Notes under the pieces: generated by a model | Database searches by the model: none | What the model saw: the letters and a program-made list of their open reading frames with translations, nothing else | Told to the model about the DNA's origin: nothing | Part shown: positions 43,870 to 54,907 of the stretch, in pieces | Position numbering within the stretch: position 1 is the stretch's first letter | Layout of the letters: every line of letters begins with the position of its first letter | Made by a program: the position numbers and the translations under genes | Assembly (NCBI GenBank): GCA_027972325.1 | Contig: JAPMOS010000011.1 | Location: 622,501 to 686,500, forward strand | Direction of reading: 5' to 3' | DNA from: Paratrimastix pyriformis | Lineage: Eukaryota; Preaxostyla; Paratrimastigidae | DNA: 64,000 nucleotides

Positions 43870-46800
43870 CCTGCGCGGGAGAGGGATGGGAATGGGCGAG
43901 TTTGGGCCGGGCGCACGAAGAGCGACAGCAGATCCGGGTGGGGGGTGGGGACGGGGTGCACGTGGGTACAATCGCGGAGGAAGGGGCGGACCGGTAGGGT
44001 TTGGTGAAGGTCTGGGCCCCGCAGCGCTGCAGGGTCTTCATGTCGGCCGCGAGGGGCCCCGGGCCTGCCTGGGGCAGCACCAGAATGAGCGAGGCGGCCG
44101 GGGCGGCCAGCCGGAGGCGGTCGAAGAGGTCTCGCAGGGTGCCCCCGGGGTAGGGCGCCGCCACGGCCAGCAGGACCAGCTTCAGGGGCCGCCCTCGGGC
44201 CAGTTGGATGGCCACGTCCCCGTCGGGGGCGGCCAGGACCCGGTAGCCGAGCATCTGCAGGAGCCCCTCGGCCGCGGCCTGGTCGCTTGGGTCCGGTTCC
44301 ACAAGCAGCACCTCCTGCCCGGCGTCCAGCAAGCCCCACAGCCACAGCAGCCGTCAGCAAGGGGAATGGCAGCCAACGGAGAATGCAGGCGGAGAGAAAG
44401 AGACAGCCAGACCTCTGGTGGGGACAGGGCCAGCGGACGGGCGGGCAGGGCCTGGCCGGGGGGCTCCGCAGGCGGGGGTGAGGGGGGTTGGGGGGGCGGA
44501 GCCGTGTCACCCTGATGAGCCTGGTCAGGGCCGGCGGGACCCTCGCCACTTCCATTCCCCACCGTCTCAGCGCCCTGGATCTCCGAGCAGGCGCCACGGG
44601 GGGTCTCGGGCGCGTTGCCTGCCCTCTTCGGGGAGTACCGCCTGGACGGCGCCCCGCCGACGGAGGCCCGCCGGCCCGCGGGCGGCAGTTGGCAGTCGGC
44701 GAACTGGAGGGGCTTGGCCGATGAGGGGGAGTCCGGGGGGGCCGCGGCCTCGAAGAAGGGCGGCCGCTCGGGGAAGAAGTGGGTCCGCAGGGGCGCCTCG
44801 GCCGACTCGCGCCCCTCGAAGGGCACCGCCATCTCCACCCTGCCCCCATCCATCCCCATCCCATCCACCCATCCACCCACCCAGCCACACAACCAGCACG
44901 CCCCCATCCCCAAGCAGCGCAAATCATCGTAACGGCGGCGACAGGCAGCTTCAGGGCCAGGGGGCGAGGGCTGACCGGGTGCCCCAGGGGCCGCTCCAAA
45001 AATCTACGGTACCGCCCAGGTCGCAGGCCATCCCGTAGATCACCGGGATGCCCAGCCCGGTGCCGCGGGGGCCCTTGGTGGTGAAGAAGGGCTCCGCCAT
45101 GCGGCCGAGGGTGGCCTCGTCCATCCCCGAGCCATTGTCGGTGCAGGTGATCCACTGCACGAGGCAAGGGCACGCGGGCCAAAACGAGAGTCCAATGAAA
45201 AACGAGAAAGGGCCCACCAGGCGGATGGGATGGGGCCGGGGATGGGGGTGGGTTGGGCTTTGGCCGAGCGATGGTGCGCCTTGTGGAGTGGCCGAACGGA
45301 CCAGGTAGGTAGACGTGGACCGGGTGGCGACGGTCAGCCGACCCTGGGGGCCGCGCCCCTCGAGGGCGTCGAAGGCGTTCAGGGCGAGGTGGGTCAGCCC
45401 CGTCACAAGGGAATCCCGGGAGTACTGTCCGACCCAGTGCCAAACCGATGCCAAAGCTCAGAGAAGGAGCGGTGCGGGAGGCGGTGCGGGAGGCGGTGCG
45501 GGAGGCGGTGCGGTGCGGAGGCGGTGCGGTGCGGGAGGGGGCGGAGGCGGGGCCGGGCGGAGGCGGGGCCGGGCGGACCAAGAGGTCGGCGCGGGAGGCC
45601 TGGAGCTCGGTCGTCACCTGCGCCAAAGAAGAAGCCCTCAGCTGGCGGGCAGCCTTCAGCGCCTCCTCGATTCCCTGGGTGTTGGTGCGAAAGTCAGCGA
45701 GCGGAAGCGTGTTCACGTACTGGTTGCGTGTGGTGCGCACGAGAGTGGGCGGTGATGGTGGTGGGCGGTGTGGTGGGGGCGGGGGAGGTGCGTTGGGGGC
45801 GGGGTGGTAGTGGCGGGTGCGGCGGGGTGGCGGGTGTGTGGGCGGGTGTGGGGCGGATGGTAGAGGTGGTGGGGCGGCGGTGCGGACCGTGTGCACATCG
45901 GTGCGGGCGGAGGCGCGGGCGCCCGAGGAAGAGAGCCGGCCGATGGTGTCCGTGACCCGAGCCGCCATGGCCAGCACCTCATCCAGGGTGGCCAGCACCT
46001 CGGCCCGCTCGCCGGACAACCCCGGGCCCCCAGCCGGCCCGTCCGTCGGACTGGGGCTCACGAGTTGGCAGCGGAGCAACTCGAGGGTGCTCACCATGCC
46101 GCACATGCAGTTGTTCAGGCCCACAGCAAAGCCTAGGATGATGCGCCATGATCAATGGGTGCCGCCCGTGGCCGTGACCACCAAGAGCAGGAGGAGAGAG
46201 ATAGGAGGAGAGAGACAGGGGGAGAGAGACAGGAGGAGAGAGACAGGAGGAGAGAGACAGGAGGAGAGAGACAGGAGGAGAGAGACAGGAGGAGAGAGAC
46301 AGGAGGAGAGAGACAGGAGGAGAGAGACAGGAGGAGAGAGACAGGAGGAGAGAGACAGGAGGGGAGGGGAGACAGGAGGAGCAGGAGGAGCAGGAGCAGA
46401 AGGGAGGTGGGTGGGTGGGTGGGCGAAGCTGAAGGAGAGCGGGCGCGGGGCGGACCCCTCGCAAGCCTGCCGAGACAGCGGAGGCGCTGGGCGTCGAGGA
46501 AGTCCCGCTCCAGGGCGATGAGGGCCTGCGCCTCGGTCATCAGGGGAGTCAGGTCCTCAAACACCAGCAGCCCCATCGCCGGACTGCCCCGACCCACGGG
46601 GGTGGGGGTGGGCGAATGAGCGAGAGTGAAAAAGGGCCCTTATTCGGAAGAGCCGGAGAATGGAGCCTCGCTTCCAGGAGAGGAAGATGAGGGGCCGAGG
46701 AAGAGGGGCTGCCTTTGTCACGATCGTCAGCCAAGGCGGAGTCGCACGCGGCGGCGGCGGCGAGGGGTGCGCAACAAACCGAGGGACGAGCACAGGGAAG

Positions 46801-49198
46801 GCGGCGGGGAGGTGACAGGCGGAGGGGACAGGCCGACCTGATGGAGAACGGGTACGCAACGACATGCGCAGAGTGGCCGTCCTGGCAGCGAAGCGACATC
46901 CGAGCTCCCGGATGGAGCGGCGCCCTGCCGATGAGGATGGAGAGGAGCCGAGCCAGATGAGGAACCGCATGCATGAGGACATTCGGCTCTCAGCTCCCTC
47001 CCTCGGCTCTCGGGTGGGTGAGTGGGGGGCAGACCCTCGGAGGACGAGCAGGTCGGCCAGGTGGGGCGGCTGGGCACCATACCCGAAGTGGGCCACGAAG
47101 GCCGCGTTGGCATGGAAGGCCTCCCAGTGGGTCCAATCCAGAGCCGCGTTCGCCCGGCGCGCCGCGTCCTGGTCGGAGGGAACCTCGGCGCCCGTGAGGC
47201 TTCGCGCCCTGCTGGCCCTGGCGGGTGGGTCTGGAGGATTCTCCGGCCGCCGCGCGGGGCTGGCTGGGGGCGTCAGCCCCTCCTGGTCCAGGGGCAGCCC
47301 GATCATCCCTGTGTCCACCACGCCAGCGTCGGCGTCCATGACCGGGGGCGGGGGCGACGGGCGTGGGCCACCACCGGGCATGGACACCGTGGCGGGGGTG
47401 ACACCCTTGCGACCAGCGCCAACCAGCGGGGCCGAGGGACTTGAGGGCGCCTGGCGGATGTACAGTAATGGGAAGGGCAGCCGATCCAGAAGCGCCCTGC
47501 CCCCGCCGAGACCCAAAGCCAAAGAGAAGAGATGGAGATGGAGGTGGATCCCGGCTCCATCTCCATCCCCATCTCCATCCCGGCTCCATCCCCATCTCCA
47601 TCCCGGCTCCATCTCCATCTCCATCTCCATCTCCATCTCCATCTCATTTATGGAGCCGGGACGGAGCACAGGGGGCGAGGTTTCAGGCAGCGCAAGGGGG
47701 GGTGGGGGCACGGACGCGATCAGGCGCTTGCGGGTTGTGACCCGCTGGAGCAGCTCGACCGTCTCGCGGAACTCTCGCACCACCAGGCGGCCCCGGCCCA
47801 GCGGGTCGGCGCTGGAGGCCTCGAGGATTCCCCCGAAGCCCACCACCGGACCGGCCGCAGCCTGACGAATCTGGTGGACGAATGTTGCGAAGAAGGGACG
47901 CCGCACGCTCAAGGCGCCCCAGATGACAAGGGCCGTGCTGGCGAAGATGCTGAGGGCAATGGTTAGCCCCAGGCCCACAAACAGGGGCCGAAAGAGGGAA
48001 GAGAAGGTCGCCGACGGGAAGGAGACCGCCCCATAGAGGACGGCCGCCTCCTCGTCGCCCCCCGGAGGGGACGAGAGGTGCAATGGGAGTCTGGACACGG
48101 CCCAGACGCGGCCCTGGACGGAGAGCTGCACGGGATAGCTGGGCAGAGGCATGCGCTCTCTGATGGCCGCCACCAGGGTCGTCCTGGCGGTCGGGTCGGT
48201 GGTCGGGTCGGTCGCACCCCACGCAGTCTCCAGAGACCCGTCGAAGAGCCTACCGGTCAAGGTGAGGTCACGATGTCGAGCGGCGGGCCGACAGACAGAA
48301 ATTGCGGCTGGGAGCCGTCGGGCTTGTTCGGGAGGCGTGACGGAAAGATGGTGCTGTGGGTGAGACGGAGAACGGGAAGATAGGTGAGCTCTGCAGGATA
48401 TGGGCGAACGGGTGGGGACCTCGCGTTGGTGAAGACGCGGCCGGTCATCAGGGCGCCCAACAGCTGGGGCCCGGTGGGGGTCCATGAGGAGATGGGGGAC
48501 CACACGCCGACTGCATGCAGCCCCAGAGCGGGGTCGCTCTCCACAACCAGCATGGTCCGGTTCGTTTGGACCACAGCCGCCACCCGCTCGTCCAGCCGGG
48601 CCAAGCCCGGGATCGTCGCATTCCATGAGGCGCCCACCGCCAGGCTGCCGGGCGGGAGCAGAGGCGGAGAGGGGTTGGAGGAAGCTCCGTCGAATGCGCC
48701 GAGATCGTTGGACGCCGAGTGGCCCAGGTGCCAAGGGGGGCCACACACCCGAAGGCTGGTCCATTGCCGGGTATCGTTGGACCGTTGGGCAAACTGGTCC
48801 GCGGTGACCAGGTAGGCCGACCCGTCCCGGAGGCCGGCAAGCTGAAACCCAGTCTGCTGCTCTTGAATACTGCCCTCGGATGTGCTCAAGAAAGCCACAA
48901 ATTGGAACGGGTCTTTGAAAAGACTCCGAGAGTCAGTGACATTCAACAACGTCCGCGAAGAAAGGAGTTCGATAGAGTCCACAACGCGGGCGGAGGTGGA
49001 ATCCAGGGTTTGGGGATACTTCAAAACAAGAACTTTGCTTGTTTCATCTAGCAAACAATCAGTCAAAGGGTCGCAAAGAAAAAAGATATATATCAGACCA
49101 GTATTGTTATGGATCGTAATGAAAGCTGTCGCCAAAACAATGTTTACCAGAATGGAAAGAACAACAGATGAGAGGATCAAAAAAACGAAGAGGCGCAT
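39108..49198 (-). CDS. Tandem double hybrid histidine kinase (two sensor-kinase-receiver modules)
   Basis: One apparent gene encodes two membrane sensor kinases in series. It starts MRLFVFLILSSVVLSILV at 49198 and ends at 39108. Each module has a membrane helix, an outside sensor region, a second membrane helix, a PAS-like segment, a histidine-kinase dimerisation helix, an ATP-binding domain and a receiver domain. The join is explicit. The first receiver runs QTFTKPYR, then intron 43871-43990 (donor GTCCGCCCC, acceptor CGCGCAG), then MEAIAARLCSPLTAC. This completes the receiver's last helix and runs on through a Pro/Ser linker into VVLLLISLACALAAILPGM. Intron 43265-43461 (donor GTCCGGACG) then leads to VFLNTTVPVIVNYLSERT. 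I found no stop between the modules. Two overlapping genes remain possible if transcription also begins before MEAIAARL. Confidence 0.65.
42492..42593. repeat. (TG)n microsatellite in a kinase intron
   Basis: Two TG/TGTG blocks separated by about 25 bp. The intron runs from donor GTCTGTCCC after ALNMTQ to the acceptor before VLRTNQSL. Confidence 0.85.
46195..46376. repeat. (GGAGAGAGACA)n-type minisatellite in a kinase intron
   Basis: About eleven copies of a 15-bp purine-rich unit, GAGAGAGACAGGAGG. It lies between the exon ending RLRCLGRLA and the exon carrying the module A dimerisation helix. The repeat has no stops in several frames, which makes long artefactual ORFs on both strands. Confidence 0.85.
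47550..47648. repeat. (CATCTC)n/(CCATCC)n hexanucleotide array in the kinase gene
   Basis: CATCTC and GGCTCCATC units alternate. On the minus (sense) strand this reads as Glu-Met repeats directly after GSINEME. It could be a short coding repeat, but an intron is just as likely because the PAS-like exon resumes only near 47480. Confidence 0.7.
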
Positions 49199-49313
49199 GC
49201 CTCCAGCAATCCGGCGCGGACGCGCCCGGAAGGGATTGGATGAAGTACACTTTGCGGTCTATCTACTATTTCCTGCTTCGACGGCCTTCAAAGGTGAGGA
49301 GCACCGTGTGCCA
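49199..49313. promoter_or_regulatory. Head-to-head spacer, kinase/POP7
   Basis: About 115 bp of AT-richer sequence between the kinase ATG (49198) and the proposed POP7 ATG (49314). No motif is recognised. Confidence 0.4.
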
Positions 49314-49809
49314 AATGGAGATTGAACAAGAAAGAGAAAAGAACGAAAGCCCACCAGAAACTCGTCTGTTTGTGCCCGACCAAAAGTTCGCGCATGAAAA
49401 ATAGATTTATTTGTCAAGCGCGCACCACTTCGCCCGGACGCCCAGAAAAATGATATCTGGATTTCGAGGGGACACTCGCTTGCGCCTCTTCTCCCGCGTT
49501 TTCGACGACTTCTTTTTCAGGATAAGTACTCAGAGATCCGAATTCATGCAATGGGAGCTGCCATCTTTGCTGCGGTCAAAATCTCACTCCAGCTCCAGCG
49601 AACGTACCCCAACGCCCTCCAGTTACGCACCGAGACGTCCACAGTGCAACTCTTTGATGACTATGTTCCCCTGACCGAGGTCCGTCCAGCTCTGCGCTGC
49701 TCCGTCAGTTGGCCTCCTCGCCTCCCAGGATGCTGAGATGGAGACGGGCACACGGTACAACTCAGCCATCCACATCACGGTATCTCGAGTGGATCAGACG
49801 AGCAGGTGA
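49314..49809 (+). CDS. POP7: RNase P/MRP protein subunit POP7 (Rpp20), Alba fold
   Basis: Small Alba-family subunit that binds the RNA of RNase P and RNase MRP in the nucleus. The conserved core reads NDIWISRGHSLAPLLPRF, then YSEIRIHAMGAAIFAAVK, then TSTVQLFDDYVPL, and ends NSAIHITVSRV. These match human POP7 (NDIYV, EIYIHGLGLAINRAI, NTSTVELVDELEP, NNSAIHIRVFRV). Intron 49680-49728 (49 nt, donor GTCCGTCCA) joins PLTE to DAEMETGTRY. The N-terminus is inferred: MEIEQEREKNESPPETRLF followed by a 68-nt intron (donor GTGCCCGAC, 49378-49445) keeps the frame. The stop TGA is at 49807-49809. The length, about 110 residues, is slightly short for the family. Confidence 0.75.
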
Positions 49810-50005
49810 GCCGTGGAGTGGGGTGGGTCTTTCTCTCCACCGCTGCGCTGCTGTGTGTGCCGCGCCCGGGGCTCCACCCACCAACCAAGGGCGGGCCGGG
49901 CCGCCCGGCAGCCGCAAAGAGGGCGAGGCGAGAGTGTATGCGATCGTTCGATTCGGGTCGGTTGGTGAGAATCTGCATAAAACACGAAAGCCGACCGGGG
50001 CAATG

Positions 50006-53000
50006 TTACGTCGCCCTGTCCTTGCTCCTGCACCCGTCGTCTCGGGGTGCCGGCCGGACGGGGGGCTCGCCGCCGGGCGCCTCTTGGAGGAGCAGGTCGC
50101 CCAGGGGGTACCCACCCGAGGGCGGGGCCAGGGGGAAGAGGCTGCCCCCCAGGTCGCCCAGGCCCTGCATGCCCATGCCCATGCCCGCCATGGCCGCGGC
50201 CCGGTGGTTGCGGGCGGCCAGGGAGGGCGGCATCCGGGCCAGGAAGGCCTGCGGGTTGCGGACGGCGGGCGGGGAGGGGTTTCGCAGGGAGCGCGGGGGG
50301 CGGGCCGCCAGGCGGGGGTCGGTCCCGCCAAAGAAAAGTCCGGGACCGGCGCGGCCCTCGCCGCCGGGCGAGTCCTCGTCGTCCTCGTCGACCGAACGGA
50401 GGGGCCGATCGCGGCGTGGCTGCCAGGAGCGGGGCTCCGGACGCCCTTCCTGCCTCTCTCCCTCGAGGAGATCCGCCCGGTCGCCCTGGAGCTGCTGCTG
50501 ATCCTCCGGGGCCTCGTCGGCATCGTCGGCATCGTCGGCCTCGACGAGGGGCGGCAAGTCGTCGGGCCGCTCGAGGTCGGCCTCGTGGATGGCCCGCTGC
50601 TCCTCGTCCTCGGTCAGCTCGGCCAGGGCCTCCATGCCCTGCCCGGCGGCCTGCTGGAGGTCGTGCTGGGTCCACGGGAGCCCGTACTCGGCCAGCAGCA
50701 TGCCCAGCCCGCCCGCCTGCCAGAGGCCCCGCGACCGGGCCATCCGCTCCATCAGCCGCCGATAGGGCGCGCCCCCCGCGCCCCCCAGCCCTTCGATCCG
50801 CTCCACGGGCAGTGGCCGAGCCGAGGGGGTCCTCCAGGCCGCCAGGCGGCCCTCGGGGGACAACGAGCCGTCAGCGGGGGAGGCCCGCTGGAGGGGCTGC
50901 GCAGAGGGAGGGGTCGCCGGGACCAGGGGCAGCCCCAGGCCCCGGCAGAGGGTCCTGGCCAGGGCCTGGGCGGTGGGGCCATCGGCGCTGGGCAAGGCTC
51001 GCTCGAGAAGGTCCAGGGCCCGGTCGGGGATGGGCGGGAGGGGGGTTGCGAGGAGGAGCGAGGCGGCACCACCGGTGGGCAGGGCGCGCTCGCTGGTGCT
51101 GGGGCAGCCCAGGAGGAGGGCCAGGGCCCGGACCACCCAGGCGGCCGCGTTGCCATCGGAGGCGATGGCCCCGAACTGGGTCTGCCCCTGGGGCGAGGCC
51201 AGGGCCACCACAAAGAGCGACACGACCTCGGCCGGCAGGGCCAAGCCCTCGGCCGCCCCACCATGCTCGGTGGGCTCGGCCACGCGTCCGCCGGCCAGGG
51301 CGGTGGCCCACGCGCGGCCCTGGGGTCCTGCCAGGTGGCACAACAGCCGGCCGGCCATGATGCGCACCAGCCCGTGCCGGCTGGGGGCCAGCAGCCCCGC
51401 GCACTGGGCGTGCAGGGCCTGGGGCGAGGGCGCCAGCAGCCCCAGCACATCCAGCGCCGCCGAGGCCAGCAGGGGCTCGTCCTGGTGCCCGCCCGATTCC
51501 CCAGGGCACCCCCGAGGCAGACAGCCAGACGGAAGGGGAAGGTATGGAGAGGGAGAGGGAGGGGTCCGGTCAAGAAAGGGCGACCAGCGCCACCCCGCGA
51601 ACGCCCCCAAGGCTGGGAGCAGGCGAAGGCCCCGCAGCCAGCCCCGCGGCGGACCTGGTCGTCGTCGACGCTGCACAGGAGCCGCGCCTGCAGCATGGCC
51701 CGGATCTCCTCGGGCCCTTGGGGCACCGAGGTGCCGGCCGACTCCAGGGGCGGGGGTGGGGGCGGCATGCCGGCCTCGCAGAGGAGGGCCGCCAGCCCCG
51801 AGGGAGCTGCCGGTGCCTGGGCCCCATCCCCCACGGCGGCGCAGAGGGGGCATGCGGTCCCCTCCGAGGCTGGAGCCAGCAAGAGGGAGCCGAGGAAGAG
51901 GATGAGGATGAGGATGAAGAAGGCCCCGTGCCGCGTGTGGGACGATGGAACCATACCGGAGGGGAGAGGGAGGGAGCTCGGGGCGTCGTGCGGCGCGGAC
52001 CCGTGCGGGCGGGGTGCCTGTATGCGAGGGCGGCCACCTTGAGGAGCTGCAGCGCCTCGAAGGCCACCATCCGCTGGGTGGCCGGCCCCGGGTCGGCGGG
52101 CCCCCCGGCGCTCTGCATGAGGCCCACCAGCAGCTCGACCGTCTCGGGCCGGCTCACCGTCTGCTCCCGGGGCCCGCCCAAGAGGGCCGCGCAGAGGAAT
52201 CGCAGGACGGGTGAGCCCTCCCTCGGCCGCCGCCTCCGGCATGGGGCGTGGGAAGAATGGGATGTGCCACGGGCTACAGGAGCCCGAGGGGCCGACCTGG
52301 AAGAGGAGGTGCTGCAGGAGCCAGTCCAGGTCGGGGCAGGGGTCCGTCTCCCAGGGCAACCGGTACGGGGCCGGGCAGGCCCGCAGGTGCTGGGCACTCA
52401 GCTCGCTGGAGACCACACCACGCCCACCCAGCCAACACACCCGCACGAGGCGGCCGGCGCGGCGGCCCGCGGTAAGCGTCACGAGGCAGCCCCCGAGGGC
52501 AGCCGGAGCGGGCCGGAGCGGACCCGAGCTGGGCGAGCAACTTGAGGACGTCCACCCGGACGGCGGGTGCGAGGAGGCCCCTGGCTAGCATCCAGAGCAG
52601 CACTTGGGCCACGAAGGCCGTCGCCGGGTAGAGGCGCCCCTGGTGGGACAGGCTCGTGCTCAGCCGGTGCATCCCTAGCTGCGGCCCACCCCACCCCCAC
52701 CCCACCCCCATCCCCCGCCGTGAGGTGTTGGTGTGGGTGGCAGGGGTGGGACTCGGAGGAGGCTCCGGAGGGCAGGCAGAGGGCCCCGACCTCGACGTCG
52801 TCGGGGCAGGGCGAGAGCAGGAAGGACAGGTCCTGGGGGGTGTGCCGGCTGCTGGCGAAGGCGTGGGCGAGCTCCGCCCAGGGGGCGGTCTGCTTGAGGA
52901 CCCCGACAAACTCGGCTGGCGCTGGTGCGCGCGCGTTCCGCTGGGGCTCGTCGAAGAGGAGCGTCTGCTCGAGGGGCGGCTGGGCCCGGCAGGCGCCCAC

Positions 53001-53362
53001 CCGGGCCATGTGGGCCCGGGCCAGGCTGGCCTGGATGTTGACCGGGGTCCCCAGCAGGCACACCGAGCCGCCCAGGGGCTTCGAGAGGGATCGTTCCGAA
53101 AGCCGAACTCAAAGGGGACAAAACAGACGCGAATGTCCTGCAGGGCGAGCGAACCCCGCAAATGGGCGAGCGGCACCTCAACGAGGCAGAGCGGCGGGTA
53201 CTTCGAAAAGTCAGGAGAGATGTGCGGATGCGTAAATACAGTCATAACAATGTAATTCTGAGAATCGGAGAGCACCGCGCGGATGTGAGCCCCATCGGCC
53301 CAAACAAATTCGATCATCTGTAAAACGACCGTGCGATCATCGCCCCGCAGAGAAGAACTCAT
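50006..53362 (-). CDS. Unrecognised protein with OB-like N-terminus and helical body
   Basis: It starts MSSSLRGDDRTVVLQMIEF at 53362. The first 95 residues look like an OB fold of the RPA70N or TPP1 kind: VLQMIEF, HIRAVLSDSQNYIVMTVF, PLCLVEVPLAHLRG and LALQDIRVCFVPF. This is a pattern resemblance only. Later exons encode Leu/Ala-rich helices such as AFVAQVLLWMLARGLLAPAV, VDVLKLLAQLGSA and EVVSLFVVALASPQG. An acidic patch (ADDADDADEAPEDQQQ) and a Met/Gly-rich tail ending GCRSKDRAT follow, with stop at 50006. A C-terminal membrane-like stretch is absent. Exon joins in the middle (about 51500-52500) are approximate. I cannot assign a function; a single-stranded DNA-binding or telomere role would be a guess. 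Confidence 0.5.
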
Positions 53363-53495
53363 TACATCGTGGATGCACCCCGCTGAAACCAGCGAATGGC
53401 TGGCCTGCGGAGGCGGGTCGTCCTTTTCCAGTTTCTTTGGCGGGAGGAAGAAATAGTTACGAGAACCAGTTGGGGGAGACTGACTCGGTCTTTTG

Positions 53496-54777
53496 ATGTT
53501 CAGGTTCCGTTGCCCGACTGCGCTTCAGATTCTGGTTTATGTTTTTCTCATATCGAACTACCTCACGGTAACACTGTGTGGTCCTTCGTTGACCTGGTCC
53601 TTTTGGAGCGTGTGCCACTTTATTTGCTTCCATCTTCTGATGCTCATGATCCTGGTGACCTACACGCAATCATGTTTTATTGCACCTGGATCACCTCCGC
53701 CACATTGGCAACCCCCGCCAGAGCTGCTTCCTGAGCACACAGTCCCACGATATTGCAACAAATGTCAGAGCTTCAAGCCCCCTCGGGCACACCACTGCTC
53801 CCAATGCGGACGGTCCGTTGTCACTTCCTTGGGGGGAGTTTGCTTCATTTTTTTCCCGGTGCTCCTTGGTCTTCATGCCATACCCCCCTTCCCCTCTCTG
53901 CTGGGGTGGCCCTCCCGCTCTCGTCCCGCAGCTGCGTCCTGCGGATGGACCATCACTGCCCCTGGGTGGGCACCTGCGTGGGGGCGGGCAACCACAAGAG
54001 CTTCTTGCTCTTCCTGTTCTACACACTGGTGGGCTCGGTGTACAGCTTCATCTTCAACCTGGTGTGGGGCATCCTGTGCCTCTACCGCACCTCGCTCCTG
54101 GCCCAGGCCGTGCCGCCGGGCGCCAGCCGGGCGGCGGTGACGCTGCCCTTCGAGCACCCCACCGTCCTGGGCGGGATCGCCATCGGGCTGGGCTGCGCGT
54201 ACACGTTCATCTTCGCCATGGCCACGGGGAGCCTGCTGGTGTGGCAGCTCGAGGTGGCCGCCACCAACGTGACCACCATCGAGTCGTACATGCAGGACCG
54301 CTACCTGGACCCCGACCAGAAGCGCCAGGGCCGCTGGAAGCACGTCTACGACCTGGGCCGGATGGCCAACCTGCGCAGCTTCCTGGGGCCCCGGGTGGCC
54401 CAGTGGCTGCTGCCCGTCAACCACCCCGTCGACGGGCTGACCGGCTGGCGGTACGCGCCCCTCCTCGACGCGGCCGCCGAGGTGACCGACGACGAGTACG
54501 AGGAGCTCGAGGAGGCGCCCCCAGACCCCGAGCCGCTGCCGGGCGAGGGGCACGGCGGCGGCGGCGGCGAGCGGGCGGCCCCCCGCGCCCACCACGGCCC
54601 GCGGGCTCCCGTGGCCCCCCGGCCCCCGTCGGACTACTACCCCGACCCCGACCGACCCCTGCCCGCCCAGGACGTGCTGCCCCTGATCGCGCCCCCCCCC
54701 AGCTGCCACGGCCCGCGCCACCCTCGCCTCCCCCTTCCCCCCCCCCCCCAGCTCCCCCCCCCCCCGTCTGGTTTTAA
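53496..54777 (+). CDS. DHHC palmitoyltransferase (zDHHC family)
   Basis: Transfers palmitate to protein cysteines at membranes. It starts [19 protein letters not shown] at 53496. Two membrane helices precede the Cys-rich domain: [19 protein letters not shown], then after intron 53813-53931 (donor GTCCGTTGT) [20 protein letters not shown]. The active Cys is in DHHC. Two more helices follow ([20 protein letters not shown] and [20 protein letters not shown]), then the family TTxE-like VTTIESY. A disordered acidic and Pro-rich tail follows. Its end passes two poly-C runs (54739-54764). In the frame as written the tail stays open to 55237, across the convergent gene. One base less or more in a C run would end it at the TAA at 54775-54777, which I prefer. 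An upstream ATG at 53396 does not splice in frame. Confidence 0.85.
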
Positions 54778-54907
54778 GGACGACCTCGCCTTCCTTTTGT
54801 GGTTTGCTGGGGGCTCCTCGGCCCCCCAGAAGATCCCAGCAAAAGCCCATTCCGGTTCCAGGGACATGGGGATGGGGGGGAGGAGGAGGAGGAGGAGGGG
54901 CATGCTG

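Larger units (their letters stand above)
43870..49198 (-). other. Kinase module A (degenerate phosphorelay)
   Basis: Membrane helix at residues about 3-29, sensor region to about 47990, second membrane helix LFVGLGLTIALSIFASTALV. The dimerisation helix reads FAVGLNNCMCGMVSTLELL where module B has VAHEINNALTGITLNVELL. The phospho-accepting His is therefore Val (codon 46122-46124) and the next Glu is Gly. The ATP domain is intact: LTHLALNAFDALEG (N box), CTDNGSGM (G1) and EPFFTTKGPRGTGLG (F/G2). The receiver reads VLLVEPDPSDQ and LVLLAVAAPYPGG, with Ala (44165-44167) at the phospho-Asp position, although FTKPYR keeps the Lys. The module thus looks able to bind ATP but unable to be phosphorylated on its own sites. 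Confidence 0.7.

Noticed and set aside
39108-49198. Treating the two kinase modules as two separate tandem genes
   Set aside because: The first receiver would lose its last helix and no stop or spacer is seen. Splicing at a typical GTCCGCCCC donor restores that helix and continues into the second module. Kept as the alternative.
53396-53734. Upstream ATG and ORF before the DHHC gene
   Set aside because: It does not splice in frame to the first membrane helix with any plausible donor, and its downstream part is the DHHC exon in the wrong frame.
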